Below, in pieces: positions 15,634 through 23,432 of a DNA stretch of 40,491 bases. Origin of the DNA: Bacteroidales bacterium (GTDB taxonomy: Bacteria > Bacteroidota > Bacteroidia > Bacteroidales > F082); assembly GCA_018399335.1 (NCBI GenBank), contig JAGYNM010000010.1:1-40491 (forward strand). Reading direction: 5' to 3'. The position numbers and the translations under genes were made by a program. Numbering within the stretch: position 1 is the first letter of the stretch; each line of letters begins with the position of its first letter. The notes under the pieces were generated by a model that was not told the origin of the DNA, ran no database searches, and was given only the letters and a program-made list of their open reading frames with translations.

Positions 15634-16716
15634 ATGAAGCTGATTGACTGGTATATCTTCAAAAAATTTATCGGAACATTTTTTTACGCAATATCCCTAT
15701 TGATCATCATTGTGATCATCTTTGATATTTCTGAAAACATTGAAGATTTCCTAAAAAATGAAGCACCCGTCAAAGAAATTATCGTCGATTATTACATCAA
15801 TTTTATCCCCTATTTTATAAACCTCTTTGTGTATCTGTTCACCTTTATTTCGGTGATATTTTTTACAAGCAAAATGGCCGGAAATAGCGAAATCATTGCG
15901 ATATTAAGCAGTGGGATAAGCTTTATGAGGATGCTAAGGCCTTATTTTATGGCATCCTTGTTATTGGGTTTGCTTTCCTTTTATCTGGGCAATTTTCTGA
16001 TACCAGAGACCAATGTCACGCGCCGGGCTTTTAAGGACAGGTATATGGAAGACCTCTCGAAGGATAAAGACCGGAACATCCATCTTCAGATTGAAAAAGG
16101 GGTTTTCATTTTTGTTGAAAACTACAACGTAAAACAGCAGACAGGCTATCGTTTCACCATCGAGCATTTCGAGGATGAAAAGATGACCTATAAGCTTTTG
16201 GCCGATCGCATCGAATTGGATACCACCCGCGGTCCAAATGCCTGGAAAATAATCAACTACACCAAAAGGTATATCAACGGCCTGGAAGAACACATAGAAA
16301 AAGGGATATCACTCGACACAACTTTAACCCTGCTTCCAACTGATTTATACAAGATTAAGGAAGATTTTGAGGTGATGAACTTTTGGGAGCTTCAGGAACA
16401 TATCCGCAAAGAGCGTTTGAAAGGAAGCCCCGGCGTTGTAAATTATGAAGTGGAGATGCAGAAACGCATGGCCTCTCCGGCAGCTATTCTGATTCTCACC
16501 TTTATTGGCGCCGCTTTATCCAGCCGCAAAGTGAGAGGCGGCATCGGAATGCATCTGGGGCTGGGCATTGCCATCACTTTTTCGTATATCCTATTCATGC
16601 AGTTTTCAACAGTTTTTGCCACTTTCGGTAACCTCTCGCCTGTTTGGGCAGCCTGGATACCCAACACTTTGTATGCTATTTTGGGTGTTTACCTCATTAT
16701 TAAAGCCCCAAAATAA
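15634..16716 (+). CDS. LptF/LptG-family lipopolysaccharide export permease
   Basis: The 360-residue protein has the YjgP/YjgQ layout: one N-terminal membrane helix (about 10-30), two more (about 52-76 and 92-120), a periplasmic beta-jellyroll-type region (about 130-260, with FIFVENYNVK and DRIELDTT) and three C-terminal helices (about 280-358, ILILTFIGAALSSRKVRGG). LptF and LptG form the inner-membrane ABC permease that extracts LPS for transfer to LptC/A/D. Which of the two paralogues this is cannot be decided here, so no symbol is given. It follows tgt directly, and an LPS-sugar gene (kdsB) lies further down on the same strand. Confidence 0.92.
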   Translation: MKLIDWYIFKKFIGTFFYAISLLIIIVIIFDISENIEDFLKNEAPVKEIIVDYYINFIPYFINLFVYLFTFISVIFFTSKMAGNSEIIAILSSGISFMRMLRPYFMASLLLGLLSFYLGNFLIPETNVTRRAFKDRYMEDLSKDKDRNIHLQIEKGVFIFVENYNVKQQTGYRFTIEHFEDEKMTYKLLADRIELDTTRGPNAWKIINYTKRYINGLEEHIEKGISLDTTLTLLPTDLYKIKEDFEVMNFWELQEHIRKERLKGSPGVVNYEVEMQKRMASPAAILILTFIGAALSSRKVRGGIGMHLGLGIAITFSYILFMQFSTVFATFGNLSPVWAAWIPNTLYAILGVYLIIKAPK

Positions 16717-16757
16717 AACGCTGTTTAAGTTAAGGCACCTGACAAAGCCGAATTTCT

Positions 16758-16765
16758 TACTTTTG
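16758..16765 (+). promoter_or_regulatory. -7 promoter element of the GH3-family gene
   Basis: TACTTTTG matches TAnnTTTG and lies 21 bases before the ATG at 16787 in the 70-base gap after the permease gene. No clear -33 TTG. Confidence 0.55.
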
Positions 16766-16786
16766 TGATCTTAGAAAAATAACTTT

Positions 16787-18298
16787 ATGGCATTCATCAG
16801 CACCGTTGCATCCTGGTTTATTAAAAAGCGGATGCATCAGATCGATCTCTTCATTAAATATCCGCACGAAGTTCAGGCTGAATGGTTTAAGCGCCTGATT
16901 ATGACAGGAAAAAATGCTGAATACGGCAAAACATACGACTTTAAAAGTATTAAAACTCCGGAACAGTTTGCCCAGCGCGTTCCAATAAATAACTATGAAG
17001 CGCTCAAGCCTTTTATCGACAGGCTTCGCCAGGGCGAACAAAATATCCTTTGGCCCGAAGAAATAAAATGGTTTGCTAAATCATCGGGCACCACAAGCAG
17101 CAAAAGCAAATACATCCCCGTAAGCAATTCATCCCTGGAAGAATGTCATTTCAAAGGCGGCAAGGATATGCTAAGCATTTTCATCAATAACCATCCCGAA
17201 ACGGAAATTTTTGACGGCAAAGGCCTGGTGATGGGCGGCAGCCACACCATCAGCGAAGTTAGCAATGCCTCCTTTTACGACGGCGATCTTTCTGCAATAT
17301 TGATTCAAAACCTGCCTTTTTGGGTTCAACTGATGAAAACACCCAACCTGAGCATAGCGCTGATGGACGAGTGGGAACAAAAGATAGAGCTGATGGCCCG
17401 CGAAACCATGCAGCATGATGTAACCAGCATTTCGGGTGTGCCCAGCTGGACTTTAGTCCTGATCAAACGTATCCTTGAACTTACAGGCAAATCCAACCTC
17501 TCGGAAGTGTGGCCAAATCTTGAAGTATTTTTCCATGGAGGTGTTAATTTTGAGCCCTATCGCGAACAATTTCAGCAGTTGATTCCACACAGCGGAATGC
17601 ATTATATGGAAACTTACAATGCCTCCGAAGGCTTTTTTGGGATTCAGGATCAAACGGCCAGCAAAGAACTTTTGCTCATGCTCGATTACGGCATTTATTA
17701 TGAATTTATTCCGATGGAAACGCTTGAAGACGAACATCCCAAAGTGGTAGCCCTTCATGAAGTGGAAAAAGACCAAAACTACGCCCTCGTCATTACGACC
17801 AATGCCGGCCTGTGGCGTTATCTGATCGGCGATACCGTTACATTTACCTCGCTCAACCCATACAGAATAAGGATTACGGGAAGAACAAAAAATTTCATCA
17901 ATGCCTTTGGCGAAGAGTTGATCATCGACAATGCTGAAAAAGCTCTGGCCATTGCCAGCAAAAAATGTCAGGTAAACATTTCAGACTACACTGCTGCCCC
18001 ACTTTATTTTAGCGGAAAAGAATCTGCTGCTCACGAATGGCTGATCGAATTTGAACAAGCGCCCAAAAACCTGGATTTCTTTATTGAAACATTCGATAAT
18101 GCTTTAAAATCGCTCAATTCAGATTACGAAGCCAAACGTTACCATAGTATGGTGCTCAGGCCACCTATGGTAAAAGCGGTTCCACAAGGCACTTTTTATA
18201 AATGGCTCAAAAGCAAGGGAAAACTCGGCGGGCAGCATAAAGTTCCACGCCTGTCGAACAACAGAATCATACTCGAAGAAATTCTGGCGCTGTTGTAA
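16787..18298 (+). CDS. GH3-family acyl-adenylating (acyl acid-amide synthetase-like) protein
   Basis: The 503-residue protein matches the GH3 fold of the adenylate-forming superfamily, best known from plant enzymes that join amino acids to auxin and jasmonate. Visible are the ATP-binding FAKSSGTTSSKSKYIPVS (about 93-110), the acyl-site METYNASEGFFGIQD near 276-290, LWRYLIGDTVTF near 345 and ITGRTKNFINAFGEELI, which starts the C-terminal lid domain. In bacteria the family is widespread in Bacteroidota but I know of no established substrate. Neighbours are an LPS-export permease, a deoxynucleoside kinase and kdsB, so it could modify an envelope or metabolite carboxylate; that is speculation. 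It appears complete. Confidence 0.9.
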   Translation: MAFISTVASWFIKKRMHQIDLFIKYPHEVQAEWFKRLIMTGKNAEYGKTYDFKSIKTPEQFAQRVPINNYEALKPFIDRLRQGEQNILWPEEIKWFAKSSGTTSSKSKYIPVSNSSLEECHFKGGKDMLSIFINNHPETEIFDGKGLVMGGSHTISEVSNASFYDGDLSAILIQNLPFWVQLMKTPNLSIALMDEWEQKIELMARETMQHDVTSISGVPSWTLVLIKRILELTGKSNLSEVWPNLEVFFHGGVNFEPYREQFQQLIPHSGMHYMETYNASEGFFGIQDQTASKELLLMLDYGIYYEFIPMETLEDEHPKVVALHEVEKDQNYALVITTNAGLWRYLIGDTVTFTSLNPYRIRITGRTKNFINAFGEELIIDNAEKALAIASKKCQVNISDYTAAPLYFSGKESAAHEWLIEFEQAPKNLDFFIETFDNALKSLNSDYEAKRYHSMVLRPPMVKAVPQGTFYKWLKSKGKLGGQHKVPRLSNNRIILEEILALL

Positions 18299-18339
18299 AG
18301 CTTTTAAAAATTATTAATTTCGCTCACAAAACATTTATC

Positions 18340-18951
18340 ATGCATATCGCGATCGCCGGCAACATCGGTTCCGGAAAAACCACACTTACAAAGTTATTGG
18401 CCAAACATTTTAATTGGACACCACATTTCGAAGACGTTGAAAACAATCCCTACCTGCACAGCTTTTATGAAGATATGCAAAGGTGGTCGTTCAACCTGCA
18501 GGTGTATTTTCTAAACAGCCGTTTCAGACAGGTAATTGACATTCGCAACAGCGGCAAAACGATCGTACAGGACAGGACCATTTATGAAGACGCCTACATT
18601 TTTGCCCCCAACCTGCACTCCATGAACCTGATGTCGACACGCGATTTTGAAAATTACAGCTCCTTATTTGAATTGATGAGCAAATTTATCCAGCCCCCCG
18701 ACCTGCTGATCTATTTGAGGGCCAGTGTGCCAACACTCGTCAATCAAATACAGAAACGCAACAGAGATTACGAAAAATCCATCCGGCTCGATTACCTGAA
18801 ACACCTCAACGACAGGTATGAAGCCTGGATTACAAAATACACCATTGGCAAATTATTGATTATGGAGGTTGACGAAATTGATCTCGAAAAACCCGATGAC
18901 CTGAGCATGGTAATCGAAAAAATCAATGCCGAAATCCACGGCCTTTTCTAA
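18340..18951 (+). CDS. Deoxynucleoside kinase (deoxyadenosine/deoxyguanosine kinase type)
   Basis: The 203-residue protein has a P-loop GNIGSGKTT at about residues 7-15, the substrate-binding EDVENNPYLHSFYEDMQRWSFNLQVYFLNSRF region, DRTIYEDAYIFA (DR[ST]-type catalytic motif, near 79-90) and the lid arginines in QKRNRDYEKSI. This matches the dNK family, which phosphorylates deoxynucleosides in salvage. Base specificity cannot be judged. It starts 41 bases after the GH3-family gene and ends 23 bases before kdsB. Confidence 0.92.
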   Translation: MHIAIAGNIGSGKTTLTKLLAKHFNWTPHFEDVENNPYLHSFYEDMQRWSFNLQVYFLNSRFRQVIDIRNSGKTIVQDRTIYEDAYIFAPNLHSMNLMSTRDFENYSSLFELMSKFIQPPDLLIYLRASVPTLVNQIQKRNRDYEKSIRLDYLKHLNDRYEAWITKYTIGKLLIMEVDEIDLEKPDDLSMVIEKINAEIHGLF

Positions 18952-18974
18952 AGCCTTTTGCCAGAACACTCCAG

Positions 18975-19712
18975 ATGAAAATATTAGCTGTTATCCCTGC
19001 CCGATATGCCTCCACCCGCTTTCCGGGAAAGCCACTCGCCATGATTCAGGGGAAAACCATGATTCGCAGGGTGTATGAACAGGTAAAAAAGGCCAAATTA
19101 GTTACTGATATTGTGGTGGCAACCGACGACGATCGGATCGCCAGCGAAGTGGATCAGTTTGGTGGTAATTTCATTATGACTTCTGAAGCACATCCAAGCG
19201 GCACAGACCGTTGTTTCGAAGCTTTATCCAAACACCACAATTCCTTTGATGCTGTGATTAATGTGCAGGGCGATGAACCTTTTATCGCTCCAGAGCAAAT
19301 CGATCAGCTTGCCCAACTGATAAAACTTGAAAATGTTGGCATAGCAACGCTTATTCAGCGCATCAGAGAAATATCGCATTTATTTGATCCTAACGTAGTT
19401 AAAGTAATCACAAATCCGAAAGGCAAAGCCATTTATTTTAGCCGACAGGCCATTCCCTATCTGCGAAACTTTGAAAAGGAAAAATGGCTCAAAGAACATA
19501 TTTTTTACAGACATATCGGTATCTACGCATACAAAAGCGATGTGCTGAAACAGATCACCAGCCTGCCGCCTTCTCCCCTCGAAATGGCCGAATCGCTTGA
19601 GCAGCTCCGTTGGCTCGAACAAGGCATCACTATTCAAACCGGACTCACTGATCATGCTCAATTTGGGGTGGATACTCCTGCCGACCTCGAAAAACTTATC
19701 AACAAAATTTGA
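18975..19712 (+). CDS. kdsB: 3-deoxy-manno-octulosonate cytidylyltransferase (CMP-Kdo synthetase)
   Basis: KdsB activates Kdo with CTP to CMP-Kdo for the inner core of LPS, in the cytoplasm. The 245-residue length is standard. Motifs are the N-terminal nucleotide loop IPARYASTRFPGKPLAMIQGK, VVATDDDRI, NVQGDEPFI (metal-binding Asp near 100) and the late SPLEMAESLEQLRWLEQG and FGVDTPADLEK. It is probably transcribed with the deoxynucleoside kinase upstream. The protein appears intact. Confidence 0.96.
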   Translation: MKILAVIPARYASTRFPGKPLAMIQGKTMIRRVYEQVKKAKLVTDIVVATDDDRIASEVDQFGGNFIMTSEAHPSGTDRCFEALSKHHNSFDAVINVQGDEPFIAPEQIDQLAQLIKLENVGIATLIQRIREISHLFDPNVVKVITNPKGKAIYFSRQAIPYLRNFEKEKWLKEHIFYRHIGIYAYKSDVLKQITSLPPSPLEMAESLEQLRWLEQGITIQTGLTDHAQFGVDTPADLEKLINKI

Positions 19713-19739
19713 TCAACAAAGATTTGAGTCGTATCTTAG
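19708..19739 (+). promoter_or_regulatory. Possible promoter of the HU/SPOR gene
   Basis: TTTG at 19708-19711, a 20-base spacer and TATCTTAG at 19732-19739. The -7 part differs from TAnnTTTG at one base; the ATG at 19793 is 53 bases on. Confidence 0.4.
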
Positions 19740-19792
19740 CAGGCTGATTCGTAGTAACCAAAGTTTGCAAACCCGTTTTCGCTCATAGTAAA

Positions 19793-21040
19793 ATGAAGAT
19801 TGCCAGTAGCATAGCTGATTTATTATTCGAACACGAATGTGTTGTCATTCCGGGCTTGGGAGGTTTTATAACCAAAACAAATCCTGCATCGGTGCATCCG
19901 GTTAAGCACCAATTTAAACCACCGCACAAAGAGATTGTTTTTAATCAGCATTTGCGTGCCAATGACGGCATGTTGCTAAATCATATCGCACACAAAGAAT
20001 CGCTGCCCTACAGCGAAGCCAAAAAGAAAATGGATAAATTCGTACTGCGCTGCCTGCAAGAAATGCAAGCCGGACGAAGGATAAATTTCAGGCTCATAGG
20101 CAGTATTTCGATGGACGACAAACAGCAAATTGTGTTCGATCCTGATTTGAGTCAGAATTATTTGGCTGAATCTTTTGGGCTTACAGGATTTGTATCGCCT
20201 GCAATAAAAAGAGAGACTTTTACCCAGAAACTTGAACAGCAGATCAAGCAACAACGAGAAGAAAAGTCCCAGAAAATCAGTAGTGATACACCCAAACGCA
20301 AAACTACACCAAAAGCACCAAAGCAAAAGGTTTTCAGGGCTTCAAGAAAAAAGAATCCCTATAAAAAACAATTGATTTTTATTGCTGTTTTGCTCACTTT
20401 TATGGCATCAGGATGGGCTTATATGAACAAGCATGTGGTTCAGCATTATTACCAAACATATGCCAGTTTGGTTCCCTTTTTCTACCCCAGCCCCAATGAA
20501 TATGTGGCTACGCATATGAATCATTTTGGAATAACTGCTTTAGCTGACAACAGCGATCCAAGCACCATCGATAAAGCTAAAGATCTGCGCTCAGAAATAC
20601 CTGTCGAAACACTTCCAAACACAGCAGTTTTGCCTGAAACAAAAACCGAAGAAGAGATTCCAACCGAAACAGAAGTCGTGAAAGAACAATTGGAAACCCC
20701 TACAGCTGTGCAAGAAGAATTCATTCCGGCAGAAACAATTACTGAGGCTACAGCTAAGCCAGCAGCTGAGCCAACAAAAGAGCTTATTCAAGATCCTGTC
20801 CAAAACATGGATCAACTGAAATATTTTATCATAGCCGGTGCTTTTCGCGAAAAAGCCAATGCCGACAAGCTCGTGGCCGAATTAAGGGCTAAAGGTTTTA
20901 ATGCTGTTTTTGCCGGACAAACCGGAAGTGGTCTTCATCGCATCGCCTTCGAAGGACATTCCAGCAGAAGCACTGCCTTATCAAGGCTTGAAGCTATCAA
21001 AGAAGAAGAAAACGAGAACGCATGGTTGTTCAGCATGTAA
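19793..21040 (+). CDS. HU-CCDC81-like and SPOR-domain membrane protein
   Basis: The 415-residue protein has an N-terminal HU-like region (about 1-60: SIADLLFEHECVVIPGLGGF, then PHKEIVFNQHLRANDGMLLNHI) and a second one (about 60-125, YSEAKKKMDKFV, GRRINFRLIGSI). These match the paired prokaryotic CCDC81-type HU domains. A basic linker, one membrane helix (about 195-211, LIFIAVLLTFMASGWAYM), a long Glu/Thr/Pro-rich linker and a C-terminal SPOR domain (about 342-415, KYFIIAGAFREKANADKLVAELRAKGFNA) follow. SPOR binds denuded glycan strands at division septa; the HU-like half would face the cytoplasm. The architecture is common in Bacteroidota and its function is not established. A link between chromosome and septum is an attractive guess only. 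Confidence 0.9.
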   Translation: MKIASSIADLLFEHECVVIPGLGGFITKTNPASVHPVKHQFKPPHKEIVFNQHLRANDGMLLNHIAHKESLPYSEAKKKMDKFVLRCLQEMQAGRRINFRLIGSISMDDKQQIVFDPDLSQNYLAESFGLTGFVSPAIKRETFTQKLEQQIKQQREEKSQKISSDTPKRKTTPKAPKQKVFRASRKKNPYKKQLIFIAVLLTFMASGWAYMNKHVVQHYYQTYASLVPFFYPSPNEYVATHMNHFGITALADNSDPSTIDKAKDLRSEIPVETLPNTAVLPETKTEEEIPTETEVVKEQLETPTAVQEEFIPAETITEATAKPAAEPTKELIQDPVQNMDQLKYFIIAGAFREKANADKLVAELRAKGFNAVFAGQTGSGLHRIAFEGHSSRSTALSRLEAIKEEENENAWLFSM

Positions 21041-21119
21041 CCCTTTGCATGATAAGATCAATTGAAAACACGCCGCAATCTTATTATTAATCCAATTAAA
21101 TTTCAGGAAGTTCATAGCC

Positions 21120-21794
21120 GTGGGGAAAAAGAAAAAATTACAGCGATTTGCTGAGAATGAAACCTTTAAAAACTTCTTTCAATATCATTACGAGCAGTTG
21201 CAGCAGCAAAGCTTTCCATTATGTGGGAAATGGAGCACGGATTTCTTTCATAATTCCAATCCAATTGTGCTTGAGTTGGGATGTGGCAAAGGCGAATATA
21301 CAGTTGGTTTGGCAAGTCATCGCAGTGGATTCAATCACATCGGTATGGATATCAAAGGAGCCCGGATGTGGCGAGGGTTAAAAGATGCTCAGAAACTTAA
21401 CCTGACCAATGTGGCATTTATCAGAAGTCGGATTGAGCTTGCCGAACACTTTTTTGGACCGGAAGAAATAGCAGAAATCTGGATTACCTTCCCCGACCCA
21501 CAGCCACAACAATCGCGCATCAGAAAAAGACTTACCGCACCCCGCTTTCTGGAGCAATACCGAAAATTCCTTCGACAAGATGGTATTGTACATCTGAAAA
21601 CCGACAGCGATTTGCTTTATAACTATACTAAAGAAGTAATTGCACAGGAAAATCTGCCTGTTTATTACGATATTCCAGATCTTTACGCTGATGAGCGAGA
21701 GCTGGAAGTGAAAAATATCCGAACCTTTTACGAACAAATCTGGCTCGAACAAGGCCTAACAATCAAATACCTGCGTTTTGGTATCTTCAGCTGA
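21120..21794 (+). CDS. trmB: tRNA (guanine-N7)-methyltransferase TrmB (GTG start)
   Basis: TrmB methylates G46 of tRNA with SAM. The 224-residue protein has the SAM motif VLELGCGKGEYTVGLA near residue 57, MDIKGARMWRG, IWITFPDPQPQ and RKRLTAPRFLEQY near 137-150 and a C-terminal IKYLRFGIF. The start is GTG at 21120, directly giving the basic GKKKKLQRF usual for the family; the gap to the HU/SPOR gene is 79 bases and contains no other feature I can see. The 3' end overlaps the next gene by 17 bases. Confidence 0.95.
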   Translation: MGKKKKLQRFAENETFKNFFQYHYEQLQQQSFPLCGKWSTDFFHNSNPIVLELGCGKGEYTVGLASHRSGFNHIGMDIKGARMWRGLKDAQKLNLTNVAFIRSRIELAEHFFGPEEIAEIWITFPDPQPQQSRIRKRLTAPRFLEQYRKFLRQDGIVHLKTDSDLLYNYTKEVIAQENLPVYYDIPDLYADERELEVKNIRTFYEQIWLEQGLTIKYLRFGIFS

Positions 21795-22125
21795 TTCAAA
21801 TAATTCTTTTTTTGTGCAGGTTTACGCTCTAGTGCGACAAATCCCATTCGGAAAAGTCACCTCATACGGAGCAATAGCAGCATTTTTGGGTTCACGTCAG
21901 TCATCGCGCATGGTGGGCTGGGCGATGAACCAGTCGCATCGCAGTAGATTGAATATCCCGGCGCACAGAGTTGTAAACCGAAATGGCCAGCTCACCGGAA
22001 AAAATCATTTTGGCCATCCAGACCTGATGCAGCAACTACTTGAGCAGGAAGGCCATCAGATTGAAAATGATACGATAGTAAATTTCGAAAAAGCTTTTTG
22101 GAATCCGGAGCAAACGCTGCTTTAA
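21778..22125 (+). CDS. Alkyltransferase-like (ATL) DNA-binding protein, MGMT family without catalytic cysteine
   Basis: The 115-residue protein is the C-terminal DNA-binding half of the O6-alkylguanine transferase family: VRQIPFGKVTSYGAIAAFLGSRQSSRMVG, with the Tyr and the Arg finger (about Tyr30 and Arg44) that flip the base. The active-site PCHRV is replaced by PAHRV at residues 61-65, so Cys62 is Ala. This defines ATL proteins, which bind O6-alkylguanine without repairing it and hand the lesion to nucleotide excision repair. The start is a TTG at 21778 inside trmB; no ATG lies before the conserved core, and a GTG at 21814 is the only other close choice. It is convergent with lacI, 11 bases apart. 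Confidence 0.9.
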   Translation: MVSSADSNNSFFVQVYALVRQIPFGKVTSYGAIAAFLGSRQSSRMVGWAMNQSHRSRLNIPAHRVVNRNGQLTGKNHFGHPDLMQQLLEQEGHQIENDTIVNFEKAFWNPEQTLL

Positions 22126-22136
22126 CTGTTAATTCA

Positions 22137-23150
22137 TTAGGTAGAACTCCTTACCACCAATCTGGTTTTGATTACCTTTTTTGTGGGTTTAAAATCAGTA
22201 TTCTTTTCTTCATTTTTGAGTCGCCTGAGCAGTTGTTGACAAGCTTCGCGTCCCAACTCAAAACCAAACTGATCTACGGTGGTTAGCTCGGGCTCACTAA
22301 TTGCAGCCGATTTGCTGTTTTCAAATCCCACTACTTTCACATCTTCGGGCACCCGCAATCCAAGGTGTTTGGCCTCCTTAATAATAGCAATAGCTGCCAT
22401 ATCATTCACAGCAAAAAATCCTGTTGGATAGTCGGGACGGCGCAGAATATCGTGTGCCGCTTTTCGCGCTGTATCAAAAGTGTCGGCCAACACAACCAAA
22501 CTTTGGTCAAAGGGAATACTATGCTTAAGCAGGGCATCATGATAGCCCGACAAACGACTTTTGCCAATGGCAAGATGCTGAGGTGCAGCAAAATGAGCAA
22601 TCCTTCTGCAGCCTTTTTCAATCAGATGATTTACTGCCAGAAAAGCTCCCTGATAATCATCAGCCACAACCTGATCAGCCTGCAGTTCATCAATCACACG
22701 ATCAAAAAATACAACAGGAATTTCATTATCGATCAGCTTTTGAAAGTGCGAAAAATCATTTGTTTCTTTCGAAAAGGAAACCAAAACGCCATCCACACGA
22801 TTTGTAAGCACTGCCTGTGTGTTGATTACCTCGCGCTTGTAGCTTTCGTTGCTCTGAAACACCATTACGCTGTAATCGTTTTTATAGGCCACCTCTTCGA
22901 TACCATTAATGATGGCAGAAAAGAAATAATGTTCAATTTCGGGGATGATCAAACCAATGGTACTGGTAGAATTATTCCTCAGGTTGAGTGCCACGCGATT
23001 GGGCCTGTAGCCCAGCAAAGCAGCAAGCTCTTTGACAGCTGTACGCGTTTTCGGACTGATGTCAGGATGATCCTTAAGCGCTCTCGAGATGGTTGAGGTT
23101 GATAATCCTAGTTTTAAAGCGATGTCTTTGATGGTAATCTGACGTTTCAT
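22137..23150 (-). CDS. LacI-family transcriptional regulator
   Basis: The 337-residue protein begins with the LacI helix-turn-helix ITIKDIALKLGLSTSTISRALKDHPDIS and the hinge LGYRPNRVALNLRNNSTSTIGLIIPEIEHYFF. A periplasmic-binding-like effector domain (about 60-330) follows, with DGVLVSFSKET, VVFFDR, VNHLIEKGCRRIAHF and TGFFAVNDMAAIA. It is transcribed away from the susC-like gene, and two inverted repeats lie between them. LacI regulators of this type commonly control a neighbouring sugar-uptake cluster; the sugar signal is unknown. The gene is intact although its presumed target genes are broken in this sequence. Confidence 0.93.
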   Translation of the reverse strand: MKRQITIKDIALKLGLSTSTISRALKDHPDISPKTRTAVKELAALLGYRPNRVALNLRNNSTSTIGLIIPEIEHYFFSAIINGIEEVAYKNDYSVMVFQSNESYKREVINTQAVLTNRVDGVLVSFSKETNDFSHFQKLIDNEIPVVFFDRVIDELQADQVVADDYQGAFLAVNHLIEKGCRRIAHFAAPQHLAIGKSRLSGYHDALLKHSIPFDQSLVVLADTFDTARKAAHDILRRPDYPTGFFAVNDMAAIAIIKEAKHLGLRVPEDVKVVGFENSKSAAISEPELTTVDQFGFELGREACQQLLRRLKNEEKNTDFKPTKKVIKTRLVVRSST

Positions 23151-23224
23151 TTAAAGTGCTTTTCTTGATTATTGATTTGCAGATAGATTCTGAAACCGGC
23201 AATAAAGATACAAATTTAATGCAG

Positions 23225-23238
23225 TTTTACACGTAAAA
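23225..23238. promoter_or_regulatory. Inverted repeat, candidate LacI operator
   Basis: TTTTAC-AC-GTAAAA is a perfect 6-bp inverted repeat with a 2-base centre, in the lacI-susC gap, 75 bases upstream of the lacI ATG. Confidence 0.45.
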
Positions 23239-23263
23239 GCAAATTGTTGAATTAATTTCAATC

Positions 23264-23275
23264 GTTTGCGAAAAC
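23264..23275. promoter_or_regulatory. Pseudo-palindrome with central CG, candidate LacI operator
   Basis: GTTTGCGAAAAC pairs at 5 of 6 positions around a central CG, the hallmark of LacI-family operators. It lies just upstream of the susC promoter. Confidence 0.5.
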
Positions 23276-23298
23276 ATTCTCAGACAAAATTGGTTATC

Positions 23299-23332
23299 TT
23301 TGTCCATCTACCGTGAATGTTTCTTATTTTTG
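23299..23332 (+). promoter_or_regulatory. Promoter of the susC-susD-susE cluster
   Basis: TTTG at 23299-23302, a 22-base spacer and TATTTTTG at 23325-23332. A second possible -7, TATCTTTG, overlaps at 23295-23302. The leader to the ATG at 23433 would be about 95 bases; I see nothing else in it. Confidence 0.6.
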
Positions 23333-23432
23333 TCTTAGCTAAAAATTAACGTATTCTTAACATCAAATAACAACTTAACTTATTGCAGTATAGCGTTTAA
23401 AATAACTCACTCATTAACACAAAAACGGAAAT

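Noticed and set aside
22365-23096. A 243-codon open frame on the plus strand
   Set aside because: It lies wholly antisense to lacI, whose domains are unmistakable, and its translation shows no domain or signal.
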